Notes under the pieces: model-generated
Databases searched by the model: none
What the model was told of the DNA's origin: nothing
What the model saw: only the letters and a program-made list of their open reading frames with translations
Assembly (NCBI RefSeq): GCF_001278035.1
Contig: NZ_CP009452.1
Coordinates: forward strand, 2,389,501-2,453,500
Source of the DNA: Sphingopyxis sp. 113P3
Lineage (GTDB): Bacteria; Pseudomonadota; Alphaproteobacteria; Sphingomonadales; Sphingomonadaceae
Length of the DNA stretch: 64,000 bases
Reading direction: 5' to 3'
Program-made: the position numbers and the translations under genes
Part shown: in pieces, positions 55,165 through 63,646 of the stretch
How positions within the stretch are numbered: position 1 is the stretch's first letter
Layout of the letters: each line of letters starts with the position of its first letter

Positions 55165-56241
55165 ATGACAAAGGCCAGGCGCGCTGCGCTCTTCGTTCTG
55201 CTGACCTTGGCGCTTGCCGCAGCAGCGCTGTGGCTCCTCCAGCGACCGGCCGGCCTTTGGCTCTTCGAGCGGGGCGCCGCCGAGGCGGCAGGACGCGATC
55301 CGCTGGCGGACCTGCCCGACGGGCTACATGTTGCGCTCTGCGGAACCGGATCACCGCTGCCCAGCCGTGATCGCGCCGGCGCGTGCACCCTCCTCATCGC
55401 GGGCGACAAGATGTTTGTGGTCGATGCAGGAGAAGGCGGGGCACGCAACATCGCGATGATGGGGCTGCCCAATGGCAAGATCCGCGCTCTGTTCCTGACC
55501 CATTATCATTCGGATCACATCGACGGCCTCGGTCCCATGATGCTGCTGCGCTGGACCGGGAGCGGCAACGCCGCGCCGCTTCCCGTTTACGGTCCCGAGG
55601 GTCTCGAAGCCGTGATCGGAGGCTTCAACGCTGCCTATGCCGCCGACAATCGCTACCGCACAGCGCACCATGGCGCCGTGATTACTCCGCCGCAGGCGGC
55701 AGGCGCGGTCGCCCTGCCCTTCGCAATGCCGGAAACGCAAAGGCTCGTCTATGAGGCCGATGGACTCAAGGTCACGGCCTTTCCCGTCGACCATCGTCCG
55801 GTACAGCCCGCGGTCGGCTATCGCTTCGACTACAAGGGACGGTCGGTCGTCATAAGCGGGGATACCGCACCCTCCGCCTCAGTCGAAACCGCCGCGAGGA
55901 GCGCCGATCTCCTCATCCACGAGGCGCTGCAACCCGAAATGGTCGAGATGCTGTCCCGCCGGCTGAGAGCCGCGGGACGGTCCATGACGGGGCAGATCAT
56001 GCACGACATTCTAGACTATCACGCAAGCCCCACGCAGGCGGCCGATAGCGCCCGCCGCGCGGGCGTAAAAATGCTGGTCCTCAGCCACATCGTCCCGCCC
56101 GTTCCATCGCGCGCCTTCTATCGCGCGTTTCTGGGGCGTGCTGCCGAACATTTCGATGGGCCTTTGATTATCGGTGAGGACGGGCAATTTTTCACCCTGC
56201 GAGCAGGAGGCGGGACAATTGAGCGCGGCCGTTGGTTGTAG
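55165..56241 (+). CDS. MBL-fold metal-dependent hydrolase with N-terminal anchor
   Basis: 358 aa. An N-terminal hydrophobic helix (ALFVLLTLALAAAALWLL) anchors or exports the protein. The metallo-beta-lactamase fold shows LTHYHSDHIDGLGPMM (the HxHxDH metal site), FPVDHRPVQPAVGYRF, VVISGDTAPSAS and LVLSHIVPP, a RNase Z/arylsulfatase-like arrangement. The real substrate is open; periplasmic ester or phosphoester hydrolysis is possible. Divergent from the acyl-CoA dehydrogenases. Confidence 0.85.
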   Translation: MTKARRAALFVLLTLALAAAALWLLQRPAGLWLFERGAAEAAGRDPLADLPDGLHVALCGTGSPLPSRDRAGACTLLIAGDKMFVVDAGEGGARNIAMMGLPNGKIRALFLTHYHSDHIDGLGPMMLLRWTGSGNAAPLPVYGPEGLEAVIGGFNAAYAADNRYRTAHHGAVITPPQAAGAVALPFAMPETQRLVYEADGLKVTAFPVDHRPVQPAVGYRFDYKGRSVVISGDTAPSASVETAARSADLLIHEALQPEMVEMLSRRLRAAGRSMTGQIMHDILDYHASPTQAADSARRAGVKMLVLSHIVPPVPSRAFYRAFLGRAAEHFDGPLIIGEDGQFFTLRAGGGTIERGRWL

Positions 56242-56259
56242 CGCCGCAAAAGCCGCGGA

Positions 56260-57141
56260 CTATTCCGCGACTTCAGGGGCGATCTTGTCTTGTGTGCGCA
56301 GATCAAAATCCGATGCATCGTGGCGCTCGTGGAGCTGGCTGGCAGGGTCGCCAGTCACGCGGTTGACCATTCGTCCGCGCTTCACCGCCGGCCGCGCTGC
56401 CACCTGATCGGTCCAGCGCTGGACATTCTTGTAATCCTGCACCTGCAGGAACTCGCCGGCGTCATACACCAGCCCCTTGGCGAGCGCACCGTACCATGGC
56501 CACACCGCCATGTCGGCAATGCTGTAGTCGGCTCCGCCCAGATACTCGCTTTCGGCCAGTCGGCGATCGAGAACGTCCATCTGACGCTTCACCTCCATCG
56601 CATAGCGGTTGATCGGATACTCCTGCTTCGTCGGCGCATAGGCATAGAAGTGACCAAAGCCGCCGCCGAGGAACGGCGTGCTGCCCATCTGCCACATGAG
56701 CCACGACAGGACCTCCGCGCGCTTTGCGGACTCGGTCGGCAGGAACGCGCCGAACTTCTCGGCGAGATAGATGAGGATCGCTCCCGACTCGAATATGCGG
56801 ATGGGTTCCGGTCCGCTGCGGTCAAGAAGCGCGGGAATCTTGCTGTTCGGATTGACCGCGACGAAGCCGCTCGAAAACTGATCGCCTTCGTTGATATTGA
56901 TGAGCCAGGCGTCATATTCGGCGCCGCCATGGCCCGCAGCAAGAAGCTCCTCGAGCATCACGGTGACCTTCACACCATTGGGGGTGCCGAGGGAATAGAG
57001 CTGGAGGGGATGGTTGCCGACCGGCAGCTCCTTGGCGTGCGTCGGCCCCGCGACCGGACGGTTGATATTGGCGAAGCGTCCGCCGCTTTCCTTGTCCCAG
57101 GTCCAGATTTTGGGGGGCACATATTCGCTCTGGTCGTTCAT
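56260..57141 (-). CDS. yghU: YghU-like glutathione S-transferase
   Basis: 293 aa. The YghU signature is clear: an extended N terminus (YVPPKIWTWDKESGGRFANINRPVAGPTHAKELPVG), a thioredoxin-like domain with GTPNGVKVTVMLEEL and NPNSKIPALLD, and an all-helical domain (MWQMGSTPFLGGGFGHFYAYAP, EYLGGADYSIADMAVWPWYG). YghU uses two glutathiones as a disulfide-bond reductase. The start at 57141 has GCAGGAGC upstream. Convergent with the MBL gene, 18 bp apart. Confidence 0.9.
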   Translation of the reverse strand: MNDQSEYVPPKIWTWDKESGGRFANINRPVAGPTHAKELPVGNHPLQLYSLGTPNGVKVTVMLEELLAAGHGGAEYDAWLININEGDQFSSGFVAVNPNSKIPALLDRSGPEPIRIFESGAILIYLAEKFGAFLPTESAKRAEVLSWLMWQMGSTPFLGGGFGHFYAYAPTKQEYPINRYAMEVKRQMDVLDRRLAESEYLGGADYSIADMAVWPWYGALAKGLVYDAGEFLQVQDYKNVQRWTDQVAARPAVKRGRMVNRVTGDPASQLHERHDASDFDLRTQDKIAPEVAE

Positions 57142-57214
57142 CGCGGCTGCTCCTGCAATTTCATACTGACCGGTATTTAAACACGGGGTGCCGCTTCGTC
57201 CACCCACCAGAGTG

Positions 57215-58411
57215 TCAAATAATCCTTGCCTCACGCAAAGCCGAAATGGTCACAGCATCATATCCGAGTTCGCTCAGGATCGCGTGGCTGTGCGCCCCGA
57301 GCTGAGGCGCCGGGGCGGCTGGCGCCTTCGCGCTCGCAGAAAGTTCGATCGGCGCGCGGATGACCGGGGCCGGGGCCGGTGTGCCCGGATAGGAAGTTGG
57401 CTCGACGATCTTCATCGCGGCGACCTGCGGGTGCGCGAGCGCGTCGGCGGGCTTGACAACGGGGGCCGCGGGGACGCGCGCCGACGCGAGTTCGGAAATG
57501 GCCACCTCGCTCGTTCGCGCCGAGCACCAGTCCTGCATGATCGCGCTCAGCTCCTCGCCGTTGTCACCGCGCAGCATATCGCTCGCAAAGCGCGGATCAT
57601 CGATGAGCTCTGGCCGACCGACCAGTTCCGCCCAGCGGCGGAAAATCGGCGTGCCAACGATCTGCGTCACGATCCAGCCGTCGCGCGTGCGAAAAAGGTC
57701 GGTGGGCCCTGAGCTGTAGGCACGGTTGCCAAGCGGCTGCCGCTCGATGCCGTTCAGCGCGTGATCGATGGTCAGGGCGTTCGTCATGGCGAGCGCGGTT
57801 GCGAAGAGCGACCCCGATACGCACTGCCCCTTGCCCGACACGTCTCGCTCGCGCAGGGCCAGCATGATCCCGAAGGCGCAATGGAGCGCCGTGCCGAAAT
57901 CGACATAATTGACCTGCGCACGAAAGGGCTGATCGGGAGTGCCCGTCAGGTGGACGCTGCCGGACATCGCCTGGCCTACGGCATCGAAGCCGACCCGCTC
58001 TGCCAGCGGGCCCTCCCCGCCGAACGCCGAGGCCGTTGCCAGGATGATCCGGGGGTTGATCGCGGACAGGCTCTCATAGTCGAGGCCAAGCTTGAGCAGC
58101 GCGTCATGCGGCAGGTTGGCGATGACGACGTCAGCCCTCGCGACCAGTCGCTCGACGATCTCGCGGCCTTCGGGCGTTCCCGGTCTCAGCGTCAAGCAGC
58201 GCTTGTTGCGGTTCATCTGCAGGAACATTGCGCCGGATCCGTCGGCGGCTACTGGGACGGTGTAGCGGTCGTCATTGCCGCCGGGCGCCTCGACCCGAAT
58301 CACGTCGGCGCCATAGTCGGCTAGCAGTGCTGCGCAATAAGGCCCTGCAATATAACGCCCGAAATCGAGCACCTTAAGTCCGGTTAGCGGCACAGCACCC
58401 CCCTTGTGCAT
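57215..58411 (-). CDS. CaiB/BaiF-family CoA transferase
   Basis: 398 aa, class III CoA transferase fold: LTGLKVLDFGRYIAGPYCAALLADYGADVIRVEAPGGND, FLQMNRNKRCLTLRPGTPEG, then ADVVIANLPHDALLKLGLDYESL. Where characterised enzymes have GQxVxxxxxD with the acylated Asp, this one reads GQCVSGSLFATALAM with Ala at the Asp position. The protein may use another residue or have lost transferase activity. It probably belongs to the same acyl-CoA pathway as the dehydrogenases nearby. Confidence 0.85.
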   Translation of the reverse strand: MHKGGAVPLTGLKVLDFGRYIAGPYCAALLADYGADVIRVEAPGGNDDRYTVPVAADGSGAMFLQMNRNKRCLTLRPGTPEGREIVERLVARADVVIANLPHDALLKLGLDYESLSAINPRIILATASAFGGEGPLAERVGFDAVGQAMSGSVHLTGTPDQPFRAQVNYVDFGTALHCAFGIMLALRERDVSGKGQCVSGSLFATALAMTNALTIDHALNGIERQPLGNRAYSSGPTDLFRTRDGWIVTQIVGTPIFRRWAELVGRPELIDDPRFASDMLRGDNGEELSAIMQDWCSARTSEVAISELASARVPAAPVVKPADALAHPQVAAMKIVEPTSYPGTPAPAPVIRAPIELSASAKAPAAPAPQLGAHSHAILSELGYDAVTISALREARII

Positions 58412-58497
58412 TGGTGCGCCCGCGAATCAGGCCGCATTTTTGCCAAGAGAGGCTTGCATGATCCGCAGAGCATCGCTAGGGGCGTCTGCCTCAGCGA

Positions 58498-58587
58498 GGA
58501 GAGTTGGCTGAGTGGTCGAAAGCGTCGCACTCGAAATGCGAAGTGCCGGCAACGGTACCGAGGGTTCGAATCCCTCACTCTCCTCCA
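58498..58587 (+). tRNA. tRNA-Ser (anticodon CGA)
   Basis: Complete cloverleaf: acceptor GGAGAGT with ACTCTCC, anticodon arm TCGCA-CTCGAAA-TGCGA, long variable arm, T arm GAGGG-TTCGAAT-CCCTC, encoded CCA at 58585-58587. It reads UCG codons. The discriminator base is T, where the common bacterial tRNA-Ser has G. Confidence 0.97.
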
Positions 58588-58591
58588 TTTT

Positions 58592-59149
58592 CTAACCCCG
58601 CTTGGCCCTCCACGCCCGCACGGCTGCCATCGTCTTTTCGATGTGCGCGCGCGGATTCTTGTCGCTGTAGCTCATGAGAATCGTGCCGTTCGGCGCGATC
58701 ACGAACGACGTCCGATCGGAAAGCCTTGTCTTTCCAGGCCCCTCCATCGTTGCGTCAAATTCCGCCGCGATTTTGGCGCCTGGATCCGCGGCCACCGCGA
58801 ATTTGCTGCGACATTCCGATTTTGAAAATTCGGCGACCCGATCGATATTGCCTGCAGTGACCCCGATCACGCGCGCGCCGAGCTGGTTGAAGCGGCTGTT
58901 CGCGTCGGCAAAAAGATGCGCCTCCAGCGTGCAGCCGGGCGTGAAGGCTGCAGGGAAGAAATAGAGGACCACCGGCCCGCTCCGCAGCGTCTGTTTCAGC
59001 GAGAGGTCGAAGGACCTCCCGCCCTGCGCCGCGCGCAGCGTAAAGTCGGGAGCTTTCGCCCCCGGCTCAAGCGCCGCGATGCCCGGCGCTGGCCTGCTCG
59101 CCATCAACAGCCCCACGCCAAGCGCCAAGGCAAAGTTGCGGCTCTTCAT
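58592..59149 (-). CDS. Exported peroxiredoxin (BCP/AhpC-TSA type)
   Basis: 185 aa. The signal peptide is NFALALGVGLLMASRPAPGIAA; the mature protein has the peroxidatic Cys in FPAAFTPGCTLEAHLF and a possible resolving Cys in SKSECRSKF. It reduces peroxides using thiol donors. The export signal suggests periplasmic action. It lies 4 bp from the tRNA-Ser gene on the opposite strand. Confidence 0.88.
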   Translation of the reverse strand: MKSRNFALALGVGLLMASRPAPGIAALEPGAKAPDFTLRAAQGGRSFDLSLKQTLRSGPVVLYFFPAAFTPGCTLEAHLFADANSRFNQLGARVIGVTAGNIDRVAEFSKSECRSKFAVAADPGAKIAAEFDATMEGPGKTRLSDRTSFVIAPNGTILMSYSDKNPRAHIEKTMAAVRAWRAKRG

Positions 59150-59257
59150 GTCGGCCTCCTATGCAAAGGGGAAGGACCGGCGCGCGAGACCTCCCCACCC
59201 CCTTTCTTTGTCGCCAGCCGCTCACATGTTGCAGGCGGACGACGGAATGGTCACCTG

Positions 59258-59863
59258 TCAGCGAAGGCTCACGCCTCCGGCAAGCGCGGGTCCTTGCGTC
59301 ATTGCAAGGGCACCGACGATTGCCGCGATGACAAGGTATAGAACAATAGTTACGACCACGACGACCAGCGTGTAGACAATCGCCTTGTCCTCGGGCGCCT
59401 TCATCAGGCGAGGCAAGCCAAGATAGAGAAGGTAGAGACTGTAGAGCCCGAGCAATCCCAAGATTGCGAGCGGCGGCACCAGTGCAAAAATCCCGGCAAG
59501 CCAGGCCGCGGTAAACGAATAGACCGCAACCTTCAGCGCCTGAATCTGGTTCTTCACGCCGCCGAATGTCGGCGCCAGCCCATCGATCACCAGCGCGACG
59601 ACATAGACGCCGATTAGCGTCAGCACGTAGGAAAGCAGCGCGCCAACAATGGCGCTGCCGAGCGGGGGATGAACTGTGAGGGTAAGAAAACGGTATCCGA
59701 AAACTTGCCCGCCGATCAGCTGCGCGAGCGGACCAATCGCAGCAAGCACAAGGACATAGGGCACATAGAGGGACTGGACGGTCTCCGTCTCTCCTTCGAT
59801 AGCGGCCCAGGCCTCCTTGGGCTTGAGGATCATGTCTTTTGCCCTTTGCAATATGTCGGTCAT
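59258..59863 (-). CDS. Yip1-family membrane protein
   Basis: 201 aa with about five membrane helices (YVPYVLVLAAIGPLAQLIGG, IVGALLSYVLTLIGVYVVAL, AAWLAGIFALVPPLAILGLLG, YTLVVVVVTIVLYLVIAAIVG). The N-terminal ILKPKEAWAAIEGE motif is the usual start of bacterial YIP1 proteins. Function unknown; often linked to envelope stress or lipid handling. The start at 59863 has GGGGAGACAC upstream. Confidence 0.8.
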   Translation of the reverse strand: MTDILQRAKDMILKPKEAWAAIEGETETVQSLYVPYVLVLAAIGPLAQLIGGQVFGYRFLTLTVHPPLGSAIVGALLSYVLTLIGVYVVALVIDGLAPTFGGVKNQIQALKVAVYSFTAAWLAGIFALVPPLAILGLLGLYSLYLLYLGLPRLMKAPEDKAIVYTLVVVVVTIVLYLVIAAIVGALAMTQGPALAGGVSLR

Positions 59864-60049
59864 GGTGCGTGTCTCCCCTCGTTGCGAAATCGACCCCGCA
59901 AAATCTGTCCTCTGCGGGACGTCACACAGCAAGCTAACCCGGAATTGAGCGGGTTTCTATGGTCAAGATCATTATCAAGGCGGCTCAAGGCTGCTCACAG
60001 GCGGGCGATAGCGCCTTGAATCGTCCGCGAACCGGCATAGATTGATGGC

Positions 60050-60436
60050 ATGAGAGCAAAGACTTCTTCGGATTTCCAAGGCAAAAGCGATCGCGGCATC
60101 GTGATGCCGCTTGTTGAACGCGCCCGCTTTGCGCCGGGCGATATCGTGCGGCACCGCATGTTCGATTTCCGCGGCGTCGTCTTCGACGTCGATCCGGTCT
60201 TCTCGAACAGCGAGGAGTGGTATCAGGCCATTCCCGAGGCGATCCGTCCCTCAAAGCAACAGCCTTATTATCATCTGCTCGCGGAAAATGAGGATTCCTC
60301 CTACATCGCCTATGTCAGCCAGCAGAATCTCGTTGCGGACTCCGAGCATGGCCCCGTCGACCACCCTCAGATCGAGGCCATGTTCGAGGGACTCGACAAG
60401 GGGCGCTATCGCCTCCGCGCCATCCACCGCCACTAG
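60050..60436 (+). CDS. hspQ: Heat-shock protein HspQ (YccV-like)
   Basis: 128 aa. The YccV fold is seen in ARFAPGDIVRHRMFDFRGVVFDVDPVFSNSEEWYQAIPE and QPYYHLLAENEDSSYIAYVSQQNLVAD. HspQ binds hemimethylated DNA and in gamma-proteobacteria acts as a specificity enhancer of Lon. The N terminus is about 20 residues longer than E. coli HspQ; an internal start at MPLVERARF is possible. Convergent with the ABC permease. Confidence 0.9.
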   Translation: MRAKTSSDFQGKSDRGIVMPLVERARFAPGDIVRHRMFDFRGVVFDVDPVFSNSEEWYQAIPEAIRPSKQQPYYHLLAENEDSSYIAYVSQQNLVADSEHGPVDHPQIEAMFEGLDKGRYRLRAIHRH

Positions 60437-60456
60437 GGCCTGATGCGGATCAGGCC
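60437..60456. terminator. Bidirectional terminator between hspQ and ABC permease
   Basis: GGCCTGAT-gcgg-ATCAGGCC, an 8-bp perfect stem that starts at the hspQ stop and includes the permease stop codon. Serves both convergent genes. Confidence 0.6.
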
Positions 60457-61322
60457 TTCAGCTTCCATCCCGATGCAAGAAGGCGGTAGGTCACGAGGCC
60501 AAGTACGATGTTGACTGCCACGAGCGCGAGGAGCGCCGTCAGGACAGGATGGTCGATCGTCGAGTCCACCGTGCCGATGAAGCCGTATCGGAACCCCATG
60601 ATCGCATAATAAACCGGGTTGGCATGCGCGATACTCTGGAACCAGGGCGCCAGGCGGTCGATCGAATAGAATGTGCCCGAAAGCAGGGCGAGCGGGGTGA
60701 CAACAAAATTGGTGACCGCGGCGGCATGATCGAATTTCTCGGCCCAGACGGAGGTGATCAGGCCGACGAAGCCGATCATCGCCGCGCCGAGGAGACCGAA
60801 CGCGATGACCGCCCAGAAATGTTGGGGCGCGACATGAACTCCGGGCCAGGCGAGCATGGCGGCCCAAAGCGCCAGCCCCACGAGGACAGCGCGGCTGATC
60901 GCGGCGCCAATGAGCGCGAGCATCAATTCACCGATTCCGAGCGGCGGCATAAGATAGTCGACGATCGTCCCCTGGATCTTGCCGACAAGGAGCGAGAAAC
61001 TCGCATTGGCAAAGCTATTCTGGAGCATGGCCATCATGATCAGGCCAGGCGCGACGAAATCGGCGAAGGGAACGCCGATGACGGTGCGTCCCGAGCCGCC
61101 GAGTGCGACCGTGAAAATGACCAGGAAAAGAAGCGTGGTAACGGCAGGGGCCCAGATTGTTTGGAGCTGGACCTTGAAAAAGCGCCGTACCTCCTTGACA
61201 TAGAGCGCCTGCATACCGGGCACGTTGAGCGTGCGGATGTGTGGCACCCCCGGCTCGGCAAATGCTCGTGCCGCGGTGGCGGGAGCCGAGTCGGCGCGCG
61301 TAATTTGGGGCTGGTCGTTCAT
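60450..61322 (-). CDS. ABC-2 type transporter permease
   Basis: 290 aa with six membrane helices (WAPAVTTLLFLVIFTVALGG, PGLIMMAMLQNSFANASFSL, FWAVIAFGLLGAAMIGFVGL, PLALLSGTFYSIDRLAPWFQ, VLTALLALVAVNIVLGLVTY). The ABC2_membrane pattern near the end (LSGTFYSIDRLAPW…NPVYYAIMGFRYGFIG) is typical of exporters in the NodJ/YadH group. No ATPase gene is adjacent in the window. The start at 61322 is chosen by homology over the longer frame. Confidence 0.88.
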   Translation of the reverse strand: MNDQPQITRADSAPATAARAFAEPGVPHIRTLNVPGMQALYVKEVRRFFKVQLQTIWAPAVTTLLFLVIFTVALGGSGRTVIGVPFADFVAPGLIMMAMLQNSFANASFSLLVGKIQGTIVDYLMPPLGIGELMLALIGAAISRAVLVGLALWAAMLAWPGVHVAPQHFWAVIAFGLLGAAMIGFVGLITSVWAEKFDHAAAVTNFVVTPLALLSGTFYSIDRLAPWFQSIAHANPVYYAIMGFRYGFIGTVDSTIDHPVLTALLALVAVNIVLGLVTYRLLASGWKLKA

Positions 61323-61447
61323 GGCGTTCTCGCCTATCGCGTCCCCGACCTTACCGCAAGCTGGGCAGCCGCCGCGCCGATCCATCCGGAACGGCCCGAA
61401 AGGATCGCTGCGTCGCCCGCGGCGTGAGACAATGAGGAATGTGAAGC

Positions 61448-62128
61448 ATGTCATGGACTGACCAGCGCATCGAACAGCTGCGCAGCATGTGGGAAAAAGG
61501 GCTGACCGCGAGCCAGATTGCCGATGAGCTTGGCGGCGTCAGCCGCAACGCGGTGATCGGCAAGGCGCACCGCCTGGGCCTGAAATCGCGCCCTTCACCC
61601 GTGAAGGCGACCGAGAAGGTCGCAAAGCCGGCCAAGGCTCCGGCAGCACCCAAGGCGGCCGCACCGGCGCCGCGTCCCGCTGCTCCTGCTGCGCCGCGCC
61701 CCATCGCGCCCCCGCGCGCCGAGCCCAAGCCTGTCCCTGAAGCCGCGCCTGCGGACGCCGGGGTCGATGCACCGCCAGCAAAGCCCGATGCACCGCGCAT
61801 CGTCTCGATAGGTCCCGGGGGTTTCATCCGCCAGGGCCCCGGCGACCAGCAGGCGCCGATTCCCCCGGCGCCTCCCCGCCGTCTGGTGCCTGCTAAGCCG
61901 AGCCCGGAAATCGCTGACAAGACAAGCCTGCTCGACCTCAACGACCGTATCTGCCGCTGGCCGATGGGACATCCCGGTGAGCCCGATTTTCATTTCTGCG
62001 GTGAAGCGGTGAACCCCGGCTTTCCCTATTGCGTCGAGCATTGCGGCCGCGCCTATCAGGCGCAGCTGCCGCGCGGCACGCGCCGTCCGCCCCCGCCGCC
62101 GCCCTTTGGGGGGCCGCGCGTGCGGTGA
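61448..62128 (+). CDS. gcrA: GcrA cell cycle regulator
   Basis: 226 aa. The conserved GcrA start MSWTDQRIEQLRSMWEKGLT and ASQIADELGGVSRNAVIGKAHRLGLKSR form the DNA-binding domain; a long Ala/Pro linker (about 50-150) leads to the C-terminal RNA-polymerase-binding part with ICRWPMGHPGEPDFHFCGEAVNPGFPYCVEHC. GcrA works with CcrM methylation at GANTC sites to control cell-cycle genes in alphaproteobacteria. Its stop overlaps a downstream GTG start. Confidence 0.96.
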   Translation: MSWTDQRIEQLRSMWEKGLTASQIADELGGVSRNAVIGKAHRLGLKSRPSPVKATEKVAKPAKAPAAPKAAAPAPRPAAPAAPRPIAPPRAEPKPVPEAAPADAGVDAPPAKPDAPRIVSIGPGGFIRQGPGDQQAPIPPAPPRRLVPAKPSPEIADKTSLLDLNDRICRWPMGHPGEPDFHFCGEAVNPGFPYCVEHCGRAYQAQLPRGTRRPPPPPPFGGPRVR

Positions 62129-62529
62129 GGCCGTTCGGGCAGGATTTCGAATTTGCGCGCATGCTCGGCTTTCAGATGGTCGAGCGCGGCGACGGCCGAT
62201 GCCGGATGGCGATCGATGTCGAGGCAGCGCGCCATTTCAATCCGCAGGGCGTCGCGCATGGCGGCGTTGCCTATTCGCTCGCCGACACGGCGATGGGCGG
62301 CGCGCTCACAAGTGAGCTTGACGACGATCTTTGGTGTGCGACCCTGGAGATCAAGTTCAACTATCATGTCGGGGTTCGCGAGGGCCGGCTGATCTGTGAT
62401 GCGACCGTGCTCCACAGGGGCAAGCGTATCGCCAATATCGACGCGCGTCTGTTCCAGCATGACCGTCTGGTCGCAAGCGCGAACGGAAATTTCGCCATCT
62501 TCTCAGCGCCCCTGGGTACCAAAAGATAG
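62125..62529 (+). CDS. PaaI-family thioesterase
   Basis: 134 aa, hot-dog fold: FNPQGVAHGGVAYSLADTAMGGALTSEL has the catalytic Asn/Gly-His region of PaaI (HGG) and acidic residue in the ADTAMG helix. Likely cleaves aryl- or acyl-CoA thioesters. The GTG at 62125 overlaps the gcrA stop as GTGA, suggesting coupling; an ATG at 62161 is an alternative. Confidence 0.88.
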   Translation: MRPFGQDFEFARMLGFQMVERGDGRCRMAIDVEAARHFNPQGVAHGGVAYSLADTAMGGALTSELDDDLWCATLEIKFNYHVGVREGRLICDATVLHRGKRIANIDARLFQHDRLVASANGNFAIFSAPLGTKR

Positions 62530-62604
62530 GCATCGCAGCGTCGATGCGAAGCGATGGGAGGACGTGTGCCTGCCATTCAGTCGGCCGCGCCCGCCCAACG
62601 GAAA

Positions 62605-62632
62605 GGGCGCCGGGCCTCAAGGCCCGGCGCCC
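62605..62632. terminator. Terminator hairpin between thioesterase and outer-membrane gene
   Basis: GGGCGCCGGGCC-tcaa-GGCCCGGCGCCC, 12-bp perfect GC-rich stem with TCAA loop, between two convergent genes; probably works both ways. Confidence 0.8.
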
Positions 62633-62653
62633 AATCCTTGAAATTGCTATCGA

Positions 62654-63475
62654 TCAGAAGCGGAAGTTGACCGATGCCCGCACGCTGTGGGTCCGGAAAT
62701 GCGGATCGCTGCGCTTGATGTCGGTGCCTTCGCCGAACGGATTGGTATCGGGCGCTGTCCCCTGCCCGACCGCGACAGTATAATCGTCGTCCTTGAGATC
62801 GGTGTAGAGATATTCAAGTCCGAGCGAGACATTCTTGGTCAGCATTGCTTCCGCACCGCCGCCCGCCGAATAACCCCAGGCGTTCGTCTTGCCGTTGTCG
62901 GAAAAGCTGTTCGCGCTGTTGGTCGTGGCAAAGCGATTGTCCATCTTGGCAAAAGCACCGCCGCCGGTGGCATAAAAAAGCACGCCGCCGCCGGGGGTGT
63001 AGCCGGCGCGAAGGCGCGCGCCGGCCTGCCAATCGGCCTCGCGGCTGATCGTGTAGCTCGCAGGCGTTGTCGAGAAGCCCGATACGCTATCGCGCGCTTC
63101 GCTCCGCCCGCCCTCAAGGACGGCACCGACAACGAAGTTGCCCATGCGCTTGTCGTAGCCAAGGCGCGCCATATATTCGGCGCCATCCTTGTCGCTCGTG
63201 CAGTCGCGGTTCGCAGTGCCCGTGGCGCCGCCGCCGCAGAAGCCAGGCGAGAAGGCGTTCGTGCCGCCCGCGGTATTGACGGGATCGCCAAAGGTGCCGT
63301 CGAGATCCGTGTCGAACGTCAGTGTTTCATGACCGTCGTTCGGCTGCACAGTGTATCCGCCGACCACGCCGATGTAGGGGCCGTTGAAATCCTCCGCGGT
63401 GTCACGATCCTGAGCCATGGCAGGCGCCGCGAGCGAACCCGCGGCCGCGGCGACGAGGAGAGATGTGAATTTCAT
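62654..63475 (-). CDS. Outer-membrane beta-barrel protein
   Basis: 273 aa. Signal peptide (KFTSLLVAAAAGSLAAPAMA) then an eight-strand-type barrel: FNGPYIGVVGGYTVQPNDG, RLGYDKRMGNFVVGAVLEGG, VLFYATGGGAFAKMD, NAWGYSAGGGAEAMLTKNVSLGLEYLYTDL, with terminal RASVNFRF. It fits the OmpA-like/porin family of small surface proteins. An extracellular loop has Cys-rich FCGGGATGTANRDCTS. Start at 63475 with GGAGGAAAAC. Confidence 0.85.
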   Translation of the reverse strand: MKFTSLLVAAAAGSLAAPAMAQDRDTAEDFNGPYIGVVGGYTVQPNDGHETLTFDTDLDGTFGDPVNTAGGTNAFSPGFCGGGATGTANRDCTSDKDGAEYMARLGYDKRMGNFVVGAVLEGGRSEARDSVSGFSTTPASYTISREADWQAGARLRAGYTPGGGVLFYATGGGAFAKMDNRFATTNSANSFSDNGKTNAWGYSAGGGAEAMLTKNVSLGLEYLYTDLKDDDYTVAVGQGTAPDTNPFGEGTDIKRSDPHFRTHSVRASVNFRF

Positions 63476-63646
63476 GTGTTTTCCTCCGATATTTGATGGC
63501 CTTGCAGGCTCCCCGGAAACCCGGCCCATTGCGCCGAAGTTCCTCGCCGTGCCGAAAACGGGATGAGCCGTTGTGCCGTAAAAGGGCCGCAAACCGGCTC
63601 AAAACCCGCCTTGCCAGCGGCCTTGCCGACCCCCTATAGCCTCGGC

